Shown here in pieces: positions 35,838 to 44,430 of a stretch of 64,000 nt of DNA. Position numbers and translations under genes: made by a program. The stretch is from assembly GCA_014379905.1 (NCBI GenBank), contig JACMKX010000102.1, forward strand, positions 1-64,000, written 5' to 3'. Each line of letters opens with the position of its first letter. The stretch's first letter is position 1. The notes beneath the pieces are model-generated. The model was not told where the DNA came from. It saw nothing but the letters and a program-made list of their open reading frames with translations, and ran no database searches. The stretch is from Ferruginibacter sp. (lineage in GTDB: Bacteria; Bacteroidota; Bacteroidia; Chitinophagales; Chitinophagaceae).

Positions 35838-37623
35838 ATGCGTAAATGCGATCTATTGCATCCTTGTATTTTTCCATAATGATCTTTCTTTTCAGCGAAA
35901 GTTTGGGTGTCATTTCACCGGTATCAACACTCCACTCATTAGCAAGCAATTCAAATTTTTTGATCTGCTCCACATGATTGAAATATTTATTGAAAGATTC
36001 TATCAAATCCCGGAACAGGCCATTCACTTTTGGATGTTGAATAGCGGCTTCATTAGTTGTGAAAGCAATGCCCTGCTGCTGCATCCAGTCTCTTACATTA
36101 ATGAAAGAAGGTACAATGAGTGCACCCACAAATTTTTTATCAGCGCCCACAATGATCAGTTGCTCCACGTAAGGAGATTCTTTCATTTTATTTTCTATAG
36201 GCTGGGGCGCTACATATTTTCCACCACTGGTTTTAAACATTTCTTTCTTGCGGTCGGTGATCTTTAAATATTTACCATCTTCAAAAACGCCAATATCGCC
36301 TGTGTGCAACCAGCCATCAATCACTGTTTCTGCCGTGAGTTCCGGCAGCTTGTAATATCCCATCATTACACTGGGCCCCTTCACACAAATTTCTCCATCC
36401 GGTTCCAGTTTTACTTCCTGCCCCTGTATGGGCGGTCCTACGGTTCCAAATTTGGTGCCGCCTTCATAAAAGCAATTCACACTTATTACAGGACTGTTCT
36501 CCGTTGGCCCATAACCTTCAAAAATAGGAATTTGCGCTGCTGTAAAAATTCTTATCAAACGTACCTGGCAGGCTGCACCGCCAGTAACAATAAGTTCCAC
36601 ATTGCCGCCCAGGGCCTCTCTCCATTTACTAAAAATAAGTTTATTGGCTAGTGACAGTTCCATCCTGTATCCCAGGCTTCCTTTTTTAATACTGTCGTAG
36701 TCCTTTGCCAGATCCACTGCCCAGTAAAATAATTTTCTCTTTACACCGGTTAATGCTGTACCCTTGGTCATGATCTTTTCATATACTTTTTCCAGCAGCC
36801 TGGGTACGGTACAAAATAAATTGGGCTTTACTTCTTTTAGATTATCGCCAATGGTTTCCAGGCTTTCGGCATAATAAATAGAAACCCCTGTGTACATATA
36901 GAGGTAAGAAATCATTCGTTCAAAAATATGGTTGAGGGGTAAAAAACTCAATGCTTTTCCATTAGGTCTTTCTTCAAAAGGAAATGTTTTTACAGAATTT
37001 AATACATTGCTTACAATGTTGCGGTGGCTTAGCATTACCCCTTTTGGCCTTCCGGTGGTACCCGAAGTATATATAATGGTAGCGCAATGTGCTGCCTTGA
37101 TAGTATCCCTGTTTCTTTCCAGTTTTTGGATATCTTCTGCGGCGGGCATATCCATTATTTTTTCCCAATGATCCACACCATCCATTTTATCAAAGCTATA
37201 TACACCCAATAAGGAGGGTACATTATGGCGAATGATGTTTACTTTATCAAGAATATCATTACCCGTTACAAATACGTATTTAATAGCAGCGTCGTTAAAT
37301 ATATATTCCATCTCACTTATATTGGTAGTGGGATAAACGGGGCAAAGCAATGCCCCGGTTTGTTGTACAGCCAGGTCCAGTATCAGCCACTCCGGCCTGT
37401 TCTTACTGATAATGGCAATTTTATCCTGTCTTTCTACGCTCATGTCATACCCCTGCAACCCCATTTTCATAAGGCCTGCGCCGAGACGTTTTGCCCTTTC
37501 TTCTACTTCCGTTGTGCTGATAGCTTCGTAAATACCATTTACCTTACCACTCAACATATCTGCTTTGGGAAATTTTCCGATCTGGTAATATAAAAAATCG
37601 AATAGGCGGGATTGATCGTTCAT
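35836..37623 (-). CDS. fadD: Long-chain fatty acid-CoA ligase (AMP-binding)
   Basis: 595 residues. The AMP/ATP-binding signature YTSGTTGRPKGVMLSHRN lies near 195-212, GYGPTENSPVISVN near 375 and GWLHTGDIG near 440 (family motifs A4-A5 and A7), followed by ITDRKKEMFKTSGGKYVAPQ, which carries the C-terminal hinge. It activates free fatty acids to acyl-CoA using ATP; length and motifs fit the bacterial FACL/FAA1-like subgroup. Single-gene unit on the minus strand. Chain-length specificity cannot be read. Confidence 0.9.
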   Translation of the reverse strand: MNDQSRLFDFLYYQIGKFPKADMLSGKVNGIYEAISTTEVEERAKRLGAGLMKMGLQGYDMSVERQDKIAIISKNRPEWLILDLAVQQTGALLCPVYPTTNISEMEYIFNDAAIKYVFVTGNDILDKVNIIRHNVPSLLGVYSFDKMDGVDHWEKIMDMPAAEDIQKLERNRDTIKAAHCATIIYTSGTTGRPKGVMLSHRNIVSNVLNSVKTFPFEERPNGKALSFLPLNHIFERMISYLYMYTGVSIYYAESLETIGDNLKEVKPNLFCTVPRLLEKVYEKIMTKGTALTGVKRKLFYWAVDLAKDYDSIKKGSLGYRMELSLANKLIFSKWREALGGNVELIVTGGAACQVRLIRIFTAAQIPIFEGYGPTENSPVISVNCFYEGGTKFGTVGPPIQGQEVKLEPDGEICVKGPSVMMGYYKLPELTAETVIDGWLHTGDIGVFEDGKYLKITDRKKEMFKTSGGKYVAPQPIENKMKESPYVEQLIIVGADKKFVGALIVPSFINVRDWMQQQGIAFTTNEAAIQHPKVNGLFRDLIESFNKYFNHVEQIKKFELLANEWSVDTGEMTPKLSLKRKIIMEKYKDAIDRIYA

Positions 37624-37705
37624 AACTGTTCTTTCGTGAATATTTATTAAGGGGCCAATAAAAGAAACAGTAGCGGATCTTTACAATGGCAGCTCCTAAG
37701 TTAAT

Positions 37706-37739
37706 GAAAAAAGCCATCCCGCAGGCTGCGGAATGGCTC
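37706..37739 (-). terminator. Terminator for the YceI gene
   Basis: On the minus strand AGCCATTCCGCAG-CC-TGCGGGATGGCT folds with one mismatch and is followed by TTTTTTC. It sits 24 bases after the YceI stop. Confidence 0.8.
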
Positions 37740-37762
37740 AATTTAAATTCAAACAAATATTA

Positions 37763-38425
37763 TTATTTTTTTGTTGCAGATAAGGCAAGTTTAATATTCA
37801 CTTCTTTGCTGATCATCCAATCCTGCGGGTTATTTGGCCCTTTATAACTCATACCCCACAATGTTCTGTCGATATTGAAATCTGCGAAGGCAGCTACTGA
37901 ATTGGCATCCACCGTAACTTTTGCCGGAAAGGCAATGTTTTTAGTGCTGTCTTTTAAAGTAAGATTTCCTTTGATGATGTGCGTAGCATCTTTTGTTTTG
38001 CTGTTGCTGTCGGTTACGGCAGCATAAGGTTCTACAGAAGTGATTTCAAATTTTGCAGTAGGATATTTTTGAGCATCAAAAAAATCAGGACTTTTTAAAT
38101 GGCCTTCCAATCCTGCTTTATCTTTTGGACTGGTTGCAAGGTCAAGGTTGTTTAAAGAATTAATGTCGATTGTGAAGCTACCACCGCTCAATGCATTGTT
38201 GTTCACCAGCAAAGCCCCTTCACTTACTTTAAAAGTACCATCGTGTTTACCGGTTGGTTTGGAGCCTGTCCAGGTAACCAGTGTGGTAGAATCTATTGTG
38301 TAGGGAGTGCCTTCTTTGGCGGTTACAGTTTGGGTATCTGTGGTAGTTGCTTTATCAGCATCACCAGAATTATTACAGGCAGCCAAAATTGCGGCTATGG
38401 AAAGAATAAGTGCTACTTTTTTCAT
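37763..38425 (-). CDS. YceI-family lipoprotein
   Basis: 220 residues. Signal peptide and lipobox ILAACNN (Cys17), a Thr-rich linker, and the YceI lipocalin-like barrel (about 45-220): YTIDSTTLVTWTGSKPTGKHDGTFKVSEG at its start and NIDRTLWGMSYKG near its end are family hallmarks. YceI proteins bind isoprenoid or other amphiphilic chains; the ligand here is unknown. ATG 38425 gives the lipoprotein signal; the longer frame from 38518 only adds leader sequence. Regulated perhaps by the palindrome at 38536. Confidence 0.9.
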   Translation of the reverse strand: MKKVALILSIAAILAACNNSGDADKATTTDTQTVTAKEGTPYTIDSTTLVTWTGSKPTGKHDGTFKVSEGALLVNNNALSGGSFTIDINSLNNLDLATSPKDKAGLEGHLKSPDFFDAQKYPTAKFEITSVEPYAAVTDSNSKTKDATHIIKGNLTLKDSTKNIAFPAKVTVDANSVAAFADFNIDRTLWGMSYKGPNNPQDWMISKEVNIKLALSATKK

Positions 38426-38515
38426 TTGTTGTTGTTTTATAGTTTTATTAAAAAGGATAGCAACGATCCCGGCCGGCTTTTGGCAAAAATGTTGCTCACC
38501 ATTTTTGTGAGATGG

Positions 38516-38523
38516 CAAAGATA
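38516..38523 (-). promoter_or_regulatory. Promoter -7 box for the YceI gene
   Basis: Minus-strand TATCTTTG matches TAnnTTTG; expected transcription start near 38509, giving an 84-base leader. The -33 region falls inside the palindrome at 38536-38557. Confidence 0.6.
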
Positions 38524-38535
38524 TGCTATTTTTGT

Positions 38536-38557
38536 ATTCAATGTTTAAACATTGAAT
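38536..38557. promoter_or_regulatory. 22-bp perfect palindrome, operator candidate
   Basis: ATTCAATGTTT followed directly by AAACATTGAAT, perfectly symmetrical. It covers the -33 region of the YceI promoter and ends four bases before the stop of the TPR gene. The size and symmetry suit a MarR-type dimer; regulators of that family are often linked with yceI genes, but none is encoded here. Confidence 0.55.
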
Positions 38558-38560
38558 ATT

Positions 38561-39565
38561 TTATTTGTAATATTCTCCTGCAGGAATCTTAAAGATGCGA
38601 CCTTTTTGGAAATGAAGGAACTCTTCGTAAGTTTTGCTATTGGTGTTAACCCAATTCTGGTAAGCCGTCAGGTTTTGGGCACTGCCGAATATCCATTGAT
38701 TGTAGGCATCAAACAAACCTTCTCTCAGCAATTGTTGCTGGTAGGCAAAAAGCCTGTATTTAAATTTTTGATCTGCATTTCCAAACCAGTTCAATATAAA
38801 CCGGGTGCGGATCATAGTGAGGGTTTCTGTATTGATACCGGCTGTAGCTATGCCAGACTGCTCATTGATCTCTTTGGCATAAGCTTTTACAAAAGGCGTT
38901 TTATCGGTAATGCTTTTTTCAACGTCTGCATCTGCAAATAATTTTTTATATCCGTTCAGCAGTACCTGTTTCATTTCCGGCGTTTTATTGCTGAGTGGTT
39001 CCATATTGATAAATATTTCACCATACAAAAGGCTCCATACCTTATCGGGCGTGAGATAATAATATTTTGCAGCGTTGTAATAATTTTTGCTGTAAGATGG
39101 GTCTGATTCAATACCCTTTTCCCATTGTTTGATGGCATCGTAATTCTTTTGCTCCCACAACAATTCACCCAATTCATTGTACAAAGGGCCGCTTTCAGGG
39201 AATTTTTTCAATGCTTTCCTGTACATCTTCTCCGCATCTTTTTGCATGTCTGCCCTGCGGTATATCATACCCGCTATCTGGAAGGTTTGGTCATCTATTC
39301 CATCATTGTCTATAACTGTATTGACGGTTTCCAAAGCTTTGCTGTTATCATTCTGGTAATAATAGCTCATGGCCAGGTCTTTGGTTACCTGGATATTGTT
39401 GGGGTCCTGCTGTTTTGCCCGGTTCAATACCAGTACAGCGTTGGCATAATCTCCCTGTTTAATAAAACTGCGGGCTGTTTCCTGCAATTGTGGAGTAGTT
39501 TGCGTTTGCGCAACAGTAGTAAAATAAAGCAAACAGCAAAAATACCCTATGAATAGTTTTTTCAT
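38561..39565 (-). CDS. Periplasmic TPR-repeat protein
   Basis: 334 residues with a cleavable signal peptide (residues 1-19, ending TTVAQ). TPR motifs fill about 25-175: AVLVLNRAKQQDPNNIQVTK, KALETVNTVIDNDGIDDQT, AEKMYRKALKKFPESGPLYN, AIKQWEKGIESDPSYSKNYY. The C-terminal half (190-334) is not a recognised domain. Probably a protein-binding scaffold in the periplasm. Upstream gene of a minus-strand pair with yceI, though separate promoters seem likely. Confidence 0.82.
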   Translation of the reverse strand: MKKLFIGYFCCLLYFTTVAQTQTTPQLQETARSFIKQGDYANAVLVLNRAKQQDPNNIQVTKDLAMSYYYQNDNSKALETVNTVIDNDGIDDQTFQIAGMIYRRADMQKDAEKMYRKALKKFPESGPLYNELGELLWEQKNYDAIKQWEKGIESDPSYSKNYYNAAKYYYLTPDKVWSLLYGEIFINMEPLSNKTPEMKQVLLNGYKKLFADADVEKSITDKTPFVKAYAKEINEQSGIATAGINTETLTMIRTRFILNWFGNADQKFKYRLFAYQQQLLREGLFDAYNQWIFGSAQNLTAYQNWVNTNSKTYEEFLHFQKGRIFKIPAGEYYK

Positions 39566-39626
39566 ATTGTAAATATAAACGCTGCGGGTAAATTATTGAT
39601 TGTATTTAATAAATAAGATGTTGAAA

Positions 39627-39797
39627 TTATTTACTACCGATGGGGGAAATGAAGGTAGTACCGGTTTGTATAGATCCATTCGCAGTAATATCCGTTTTGC
39701 TCACAGTATTGATGCTGGTACCGGCAGTGACAGGCGCAAAGTAGTCTGTAATTAAAACCGTATCGGCACCTTTCTTTTTATCAAGCACTTCTGCCAT
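39627..39797 (-). pseudogene. Short coding remnant, 56 residues
   Basis: A small ATG frame with coding-like composition, MAEVLDKKKGADTVLITDYF..TTFISPIGSK, no family recognised. Its 5' end abuts within seven bases the remnant of another gene on the opposite strand, which suggests a recombination junction at about 39800. It may be the end of a larger lost gene or a genuine small protein. Confidence 0.35.
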
Positions 39798-39803
39798 TTT
39801 TTA

Positions 39804-40010
39804 GCCTTTACAGAAAGTTATGAAGACGGAGTCGCATTTCTATTAGCAGTTACTTTATTGCACGAATATATCCACTACGGAACAGTGCATAATAATATTA
39901 GCGAAGGAAGCTATGAGTTTGGTTGGGGATTTGAAAAAGACGTATTTAACATTATCGGTGAAGATGTAAATGCAATACAGACTGCGATTATTTTTGCTCA
40001 ATACTTTTAA
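39804..40010 (+). pseudogene. C-terminal fragment of a metallopeptidase-like toxin
   Basis: A start-less open frame of 68 residues beginning AFTESYEDGVAFLLAVTLLH and containing LLHEYIHYG, an HExxH zinc-binding motif, then NIIGEDVNAIQTAIIFAQYF and stop. Such short HExxH domains occur at the C-termini of polymorphic toxins. The N-terminal delivery part is missing. The next gene starts eight bases later, as immunity genes usually do. Confidence 0.5.
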
Positions 40011-40018
40011 TAATCGGT

Positions 40019-40589
40019 ATGAAATATTTAATGGGGGTAGTCATAATGACTTTTATGATGGCTTGTCATGAAATAGAAAGGGAGAATTAGTAGTCATTAA
40101 TGATAGCTTTCTTTCTCTCATAGATACAGTAGCATATAAGTATAACAGCTTAAGGCCTGCACCAAATATTGACACAATAATAAATAGAACTGTTTTTCAA
40201 ATCACAGTTTCTTCCAAGCTTGTAAACATCTATTCTTCATTGGCCAAATTTCATCTTTCTTAAATCAAGAAACAGACATAAGAACCTACGAATATGCTAA
40301 CTTATTGTCTAAAAATGGAAAGGACACCCTGCCATTTGAACCTGAGAGAGATTGGTTAAAAAATAACGGTAAATTTAAAATAACCTACACGGAAGAGGAT
40401 TATATTATAAAAAATGTAGATTCCATAGGCAACATACAATTTTTAAGAGTACTATACGATAGTGATAAAGCAATGGTTCAAACTTATATCCGGGATAATT
40501 CAAAGCATGGAATTGTATACCTGAATCTTTTGAAAAAAATAAAGGGGAAATGGCATTTGATTAAAAAAATTCTGATGAGTGTTACTTAA
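40019..40589 (+). pseudogene. Broken lipoprotein gene, possible immunity gene
   Basis: Starts MKYLMGVVIMTFMMACHEIE (lipobox MMAC) and stops at 40088. Coding continues in a second frame (KGELVVINDSFLSLIDTVAY.. to a stop at 40261) and then in a third (FLNQETDIRTYEYANLLSKN..KKILMSVT, stop 40587-40589). Two frameshifts, near 40075-40090 and 40225-40263, have thus destroyed one gene of about 185 codons. Sequencing error is possible, but the toxin fragment upstream is also broken, which favours real decay. An immunity role is inferred from position only. Confidence 0.55.
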
Positions 40590-40666
40590 ATGCTGGGGTA
40601 CCAGAGTGGAAGTTCAACAAGTACTTTATAAAAGCAACGGCTTTCGCATTTTCATAAAATTAAAAC

Positions 40667-41899
40667 CTAATCAATCAAATGCGTCAGCAAGCCATCTCTC
40701 AATTTTGGTTCAAACCAGGTACTTTTTGGAGGCATTACTTCACCGCTGTCTGCCACGGCAAAAAGTTGTTCAATACTGACAGGATATAGGCTGATAGCCA
40801 GGGCCATTTCACCACTGTCTACTCTTTTTTCCAGTTCGCCCAGGCCGCGAATGCCGCCAACAAAATCAATACGTTTATCCGTACGTTGATCTTTGATGCC
40901 CAATACTGGTTCCAACATATTTTGTTGCAATATGCTGATATCTAAAACTCCTATCGGATCTTTTTCATTAAAGCTACCTGCCTTCGCCGTTAGTTTATAC
41001 CATTGTTTTGACAGGTATAAGCCGAACTGGTGAATGGAGCCGGGGCGGTATGGTTCATTCACTTTTTCTACGGTAAAATGTTCACTTATTTTTTTCAGCA
41101 ATACTTCTTCGGTTAACCCATTCAAATCTACCACCAGCCTGTTGTAATCCATAATGGCCAACTGGTTGCTGGGAAAAAGGGTAGTTAAAAAGAAACCTGC
41201 ATTTGCTGTCTGGTTATCACCCAATGCTGTTTTTACTTTGGCTGCAGATGCTGCACGGTGGTGGCCGTCGGCGATATAGGTAGCCGGCACTTCTGTTTTA
41301 AATAAATGAGTGATGTGCTCAATTGTTTCATCATCACTTACAATCCAGATACTGTGTTGAATACCATCTTCCGCAATAAAATCATACTGCGGATTTTTTT
41401 CTTTCATCCAGCCATTGATAACGGCATCAATAGCTTCAACATTTCTATAGGCTAAAAAAACATTGCCTGTTTGGGCGCCGGTAGTTTTAATATGGTTGAT
41501 GCGGTCCTGTTCTTTTTCCGGCCTGGTAAATTCATGTTTTTTGATCAATCCATTTTCATAATCGTTTACAGAACTTCCGCATACCAAACCCGCCTGGCTT
41601 CTGCCATCCATAGTTAACCGGTAAATATAATAACAGGGTTTACTTTCCCTGAACAAAATATTGCGGCTTATAAATGCAGTGAGGTTTTCTTTGGCTTTAT
41701 CATATACTTCCTGCGAATGTATATCTGTTGTTTCGGATAAGCCTATCTCACTTTTAGTAATGTGTAAAAAAGAATTAGGATTGCCCTGTGCTTCTACTTT
41801 AGCTTCCTTGCTATTGAGTACATCGTAGGGGCGGCTGGCCACAGATTTGGCCAATTGTGCTTCCGGCCTAAGGGCTTGAAACGGTGAAATAGTAACCAT
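40667..41899 (-). CDS. DUF1015 family protein
   Basis: 410 residues. The N-terminus VTISPFQALRPE, the SRPYDVLNSKEA stretch, EFTRPEKEQDRINH and the strongly conserved YIADGHHRAASA (about 215-226) identify DUF1015 (PF06245). Function is unproven, although the family is frequently found beside serC/serA; here serC is upstream on the same strand. ATG 41899 is favoured over a TTG at 41926 because the latter would overlap the promoter box at 41924-41931. Confidence 0.88.
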   Translation of the reverse strand: MVTISPFQALRPEAQLAKSVASRPYDVLNSKEAKVEAQGNPNSFLHITKSEIGLSETTDIHSQEVYDKAKENLTAFISRNILFRESKPCYYIYRLTMDGRSQAGLVCGSSVNDYENGLIKKHEFTRPEKEQDRINHIKTTGAQTGNVFLAYRNVEAIDAVINGWMKEKNPQYDFIAEDGIQHSIWIVSDDETIEHITHLFKTEVPATYIADGHHRAASAAKVKTALGDNQTANAGFFLTTLFPSNQLAIMDYNRLVVDLNGLTEEVLLKKISEHFTVEKVNEPYRPGSIHQFGLYLSKQWYKLTAKAGSFNEKDPIGVLDISILQQNMLEPVLGIKDQRTDKRIDFVGGIRGLGELEKRVDSGEMALAISLYPVSIEQLFAVADSGEVMPPKSTWFEPKLRDGLLTHLID

Positions 41900-41923
41900 G
41901 TGTAGTTGTAAGTAATTAGTCGG

Positions 41924-41931
41924 CAAATGTA
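41924..41931 (-). promoter_or_regulatory. Promoter -7 box for the DUF1015 gene
   Basis: Minus-strand TACATTTG fits TAnnTTTG and lies 24 bases upstream of the ATG, so this gene can be transcribed independently of serC. Confidence 0.55.
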
Positions 41932-41940
41932 GGTGTTTTT

Positions 41941-41970
41941 AGTCCATAGTCCATGGCCGATAGACTATAG
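41941..41970. repeat. Dispersed GTCCATA/TATGGAC repeat, copy 1
   Basis: AGTCCATAGT CCATGGCCGA then TAGACTATAG: a palindromic run of words alternating GTCCATA and its complement, lying upstream of the DUF1015 promoter. Other copies at 42047, 44306, 44397, 55838 and 55930. Confidence 0.7.
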
Positions 41971-42046
41971 CAAATTAAAATAATTTGTTACTGTACTCAC
42001 TATAGCAAACTACCAAATTATGAAACTAAACTTCAATCATAACACT

Positions 42047-42072
42047 GGTCTATGGACCATAGACTATGGTCT
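42047..42072. repeat. Dispersed GTCCATA/TATGGAC repeat, copy 2
   Basis: GGTCTATGGACCATAGACTA then TGGTCT. It overlaps the 3' end of serC by nine bases and supplies its last two codons and stop (minus strand AGA CCA TAG, preceded by AAC). Confidence 0.75.
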
Positions 42073-43152
42073 GTTGTCCTTTTCGAATTCCCTCATCGCA
42101 TCCACCAGCACCTGTACGCTGCTGATTGGCATGGCATTATATATACTTGCCCTGAATCCGCCGGTGGTTCTGTGCCCTTTTATTCCAACGATACCTGCTG
42201 ATTTGGCCAGTTGTAAAAACCCGGCTTCCCGGCTGGCATCTTTCATTATAAAACAAACATTCATTTTGCTCCTGTCTTCTTTGGCGGCTGTTCCAATAAA
42301 ATATTCGCTTTCATCAATGGCCTTGTACAACAACGCTGCTTTTTCGTTGTTCCCTTTTTCCACAGCAGCCACCCCACCCATACTTTTCAGCCAGCGGAGC
42401 GTAAGCAGGCAAACATATACCGCAAAAACCGGTGGTGTGTTCAACATACTGCCTTCATTAATATGATTGCGGTAATCCATCATGGTAGGAATGGGACGCT
42501 TGATCTTTCCTAAAATATTTTTGTTTACGATCACCAGGTTTACACCCGCCGGACCCATGTTTTTTTGAGCACCTGCGTAAATCAGGTCGAACTTATTAAA
42601 ATCCATTTGCCTGCTGAAAATGTCTGAACTCATATCTGCCACCAGGTTATTGCTGCAGTGCGGAATTTTTTGCCACTGGGTTCCGTAAATAGTATTGTTG
42701 GTGGTTATGTGCAGGTATTTTGCATCATTAGGCACAGCAAAATCTTTGGGTATAAAAGAATAGTTTTTTTCTCTTGAAGAACAAACCACATCTACTTTTC
42801 CAAAAAACTTTGCTTCTTTAATTGCTTTATAGCCCCATATATCAGTGTCGGTATAGGCAGCACTGTCTTTTGCGTCCAGTAAATTCATAGGAACCTGCAT
42901 AAACTGTGTGCTGGCGCCGCCATGGAGGAATAAAACTTCATGGGCATCATCAAGGGCCATCAATTCCTTTACCAATGACCTGGCTTCTTCCATTACAGCA
43001 GTAAACTCCGGTGTACGATGACCAAACTCAAGAATAGATAACCCGCTGTTGTTGAAATTCAATACAGCAGCACTTGCCTGCTCAAAAACGGTTTTGGGTA
43101 AAATAGATGGTCCGGCGTTGAAATTATGTACGGTAGCAGTAGTTGCGCTCAT
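42064..43152 (-). CDS. serC: Phosphoserine aminotransferase
   Basis: 362 residues, class V aminotransferase of normal SerC length. HNFNAGPSILP at the N-terminus binds the phosphate of substrate, LFLHGGASTQFMQVPMNL and VADMSSDIFSR are family motifs, and YAGAQKNMGPAG carries the PLP lysine. It converts 3-phosphohydroxypyruvate and glutamate to phosphoserine and 2-oxoglutarate (serine synthesis; also pyridoxal synthesis in some bacteria). serA is not adjacent. Promoter box at 43169-43176. The final Asn-Arg-Pro and stop come from an intergenic repeat. Confidence 0.95.
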   Translation of the reverse strand: MSATTATVHNFNAGPSILPKTVFEQASAAVLNFNNSGLSILEFGHRTPEFTAVMEEARSLVKELMALDDAHEVLFLHGGASTQFMQVPMNLLDAKDSAAYTDTDIWGYKAIKEAKFFGKVDVVCSSREKNYSFIPKDFAVPNDAKYLHITTNNTIYGTQWQKIPHCSNNLVADMSSDIFSRQMDFNKFDLIYAGAQKNMGPAGVNLVIVNKNILGKIKRPIPTMMDYRNHINEGSMLNTPPVFAVYVCLLTLRWLKSMGGVAAVEKGNNEKAALLYKAIDESEYFIGTAAKEDRSKMNVCFIMKDASREAGFLQLAKSAGIVGIKGHRTTGGFRASIYNAMPISSVQVLVDAMREFEKDNRP

Positions 43153-43168
43153 GAAAAAAATTAAGCCG

Positions 43169-43176
43169 CAAAGGTA
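43169..43176 (-). promoter_or_regulatory. Promoter -7 box for serC
   Basis: Minus-strand TACCTTTG (TAnnTTTG) 16 bases before the start codon. Confidence 0.6.
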
Positions 43177-43306
43177 GGGAAGGCAGTCGATAGTCCATAA
43201 ACCAGCATTATAATTGTAAATTATTTTAACCGTTTGGTAGTCTAATATAATAAATAGCCCATCAAATTATCGTTATCGGCTATGGAATATTAACTATGAA
43301 ATGGCC

Positions 43307-44284
43307 TCACTCCTCCCTTCCAATTATCTTCCCACCGCTATTCCATTTACCATTTAACTCTTCAAATTCTTTGGCATCTTTTTCTGAGAATTTTTGTTTG
43401 GTCAATCCTTTCAGATCTGGCTGGCCTGCATTTACCCAGGCGGTATACCAAAAGGAAGCAATGGCGAAAATAGACTGACGCATGCGTCGTTCTACCATAT
43501 TATTTAAAGCCTTGTCAAATGCAATGGTAAAAGCAGAACTGTATTGGCGGATCACTACACCATTTCTTTCTTCAAAAGAAAACTTCTTGTCTTCACTAAA
43601 TTGTTGGGTGAGTTCTTTTTCAATGGTAAGCACACTGTCGGCCTGCAGGGAACTTTCCAGTACCCTGTCCCATATAAATTTTCCGGGATCCTTTATGTAT
43701 TCGGCTTTGCCGATAAAAAAATCGAAATTCTTTTCTGCCAGTAATTCCGGCACCCGGCTTTCCCAAAAACCATGAATGCCTTTTTGATTGGTAAGCTGCC
43801 CGTTGTGATTACTGCTGGCGTGTAAAGGTACATGCGCATCTGCAAGATAATGTCCTATTTCCGCACTGTTTTTCATAATGCGGCTAAAGTCTTTTGCTTT
43901 AAAAGCTTCTGTGAGCCTGTATAGCATGGTTTGCACATGCCAGGGAACAATGCCATTTTCTTTTACATGATCTTCACCAAATTTTGCAACAGCACTATCG
44001 TACCGGTGCGGCAGATCGGGGAAAGGATATTTGCCATATACATCAATATCTATAAAATGCCGGGGCCCTTCATCTTTTACCGCATAACGACGTTTATCGG
44101 GATCTACTGCATGTTCGCTTAAGAAACTGATATTCTTTTTATACAATACCATCATCTCCGGCGGCAATAAAAACACTGCATAATAATTGATGCGTTGGTG
44201 GCCAAAGAAACCCCAACAGAATGCGGGGGCATTGATGAGGGCGAGCAGGAATATAATTGATGTAGAGCGGGCGAGAAATTTCAT
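43307..44284 (-). CDS. Secreted S1/P1 nuclease or Zn phospholipase C-like protein
   Basis: 325 residues; signal peptide ending NAPAFC, so the mature chain starts with WGFFGHQRIN, as in S1/P1 nucleases and zinc phospholipases C, where the N-terminal Trp and following His bind zinc. Further zinc ligands of that fold are visible: RHFIDID, PWHVQT, EIGHYLADAHVPLHAS and GIHGFWESRVPE. It should be a three-zinc phosphodiesterase acting in the periplasm or outside; whether on nucleic acid or phospholipid cannot be decided. ATG 44284 chosen for the signal peptide; the longer frame reads through a repeat. Confidence 0.82.
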   Translation of the reverse strand: MKFLARSTSIIFLLALINAPAFCWGFFGHQRINYYAVFLLPPEMMVLYKKNISFLSEHAVDPDKRRYAVKDEGPRHFIDIDVYGKYPFPDLPHRYDSAVAKFGEDHVKENGIVPWHVQTMLYRLTEAFKAKDFSRIMKNSAEIGHYLADAHVPLHASSNHNGQLTNQKGIHGFWESRVPELLAEKNFDFFIGKAEYIKDPGKFIWDRVLESSLQADSVLTIEKELTQQFSEDKKFSFEERNGVVIRQYSSAFTIAFDKALNNMVERRMRQSIFAIASFWYTAWVNAGQPDLKGLTKQKFSEKDAKEFEELNGKWNSGGKIIGREE

Positions 44285-44305
44285 GTTATAAATGTATGGA
44301 ATTTT

Positions 44306-44327
44306 GGTCCATAGTCCATAGACGATC
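44306..44327. repeat. Dispersed GTCCATA/TATGGAC repeat, copy 3
   Basis: GGTCCATAGTCCATAGACGA then TC, upstream of the S1/P1-like gene. Confidence 0.65.
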
Positions 44328-44396
44328 AAAATAATTGGATGCTATATCATACTATAAAAACTACCTGTTAACTAAATAAATTACCATCCTGGTGCA

Positions 44397-44430
44397 GGTC
44401 TATGGACTATAGACCGTGGGCTATGGTCTA
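44397..44430. repeat. Dispersed GTCCATA/TATGGAC repeat, copy 4
   Basis: GGTCTATGGACTATAGACC followed by GTGGGCTATGGTCTA. It overlaps the 3' end of the DUF502 gene, giving it the same Arg-Pro-stop end as serC. Confidence 0.75.

Noticed and set aside
41899-41926. Nine-residue N-terminal extension of the DUF1015 protein from TTG
   Set aside because: It would put the start codon inside the promoter -7 box; ATG 41899 matches the family N-terminus.
43185-43199. Further copy of the TATGGAC repeat (AGTCGATAGTCCATA)
   Set aside because: Too short and degenerate to count as a copy with confidence.
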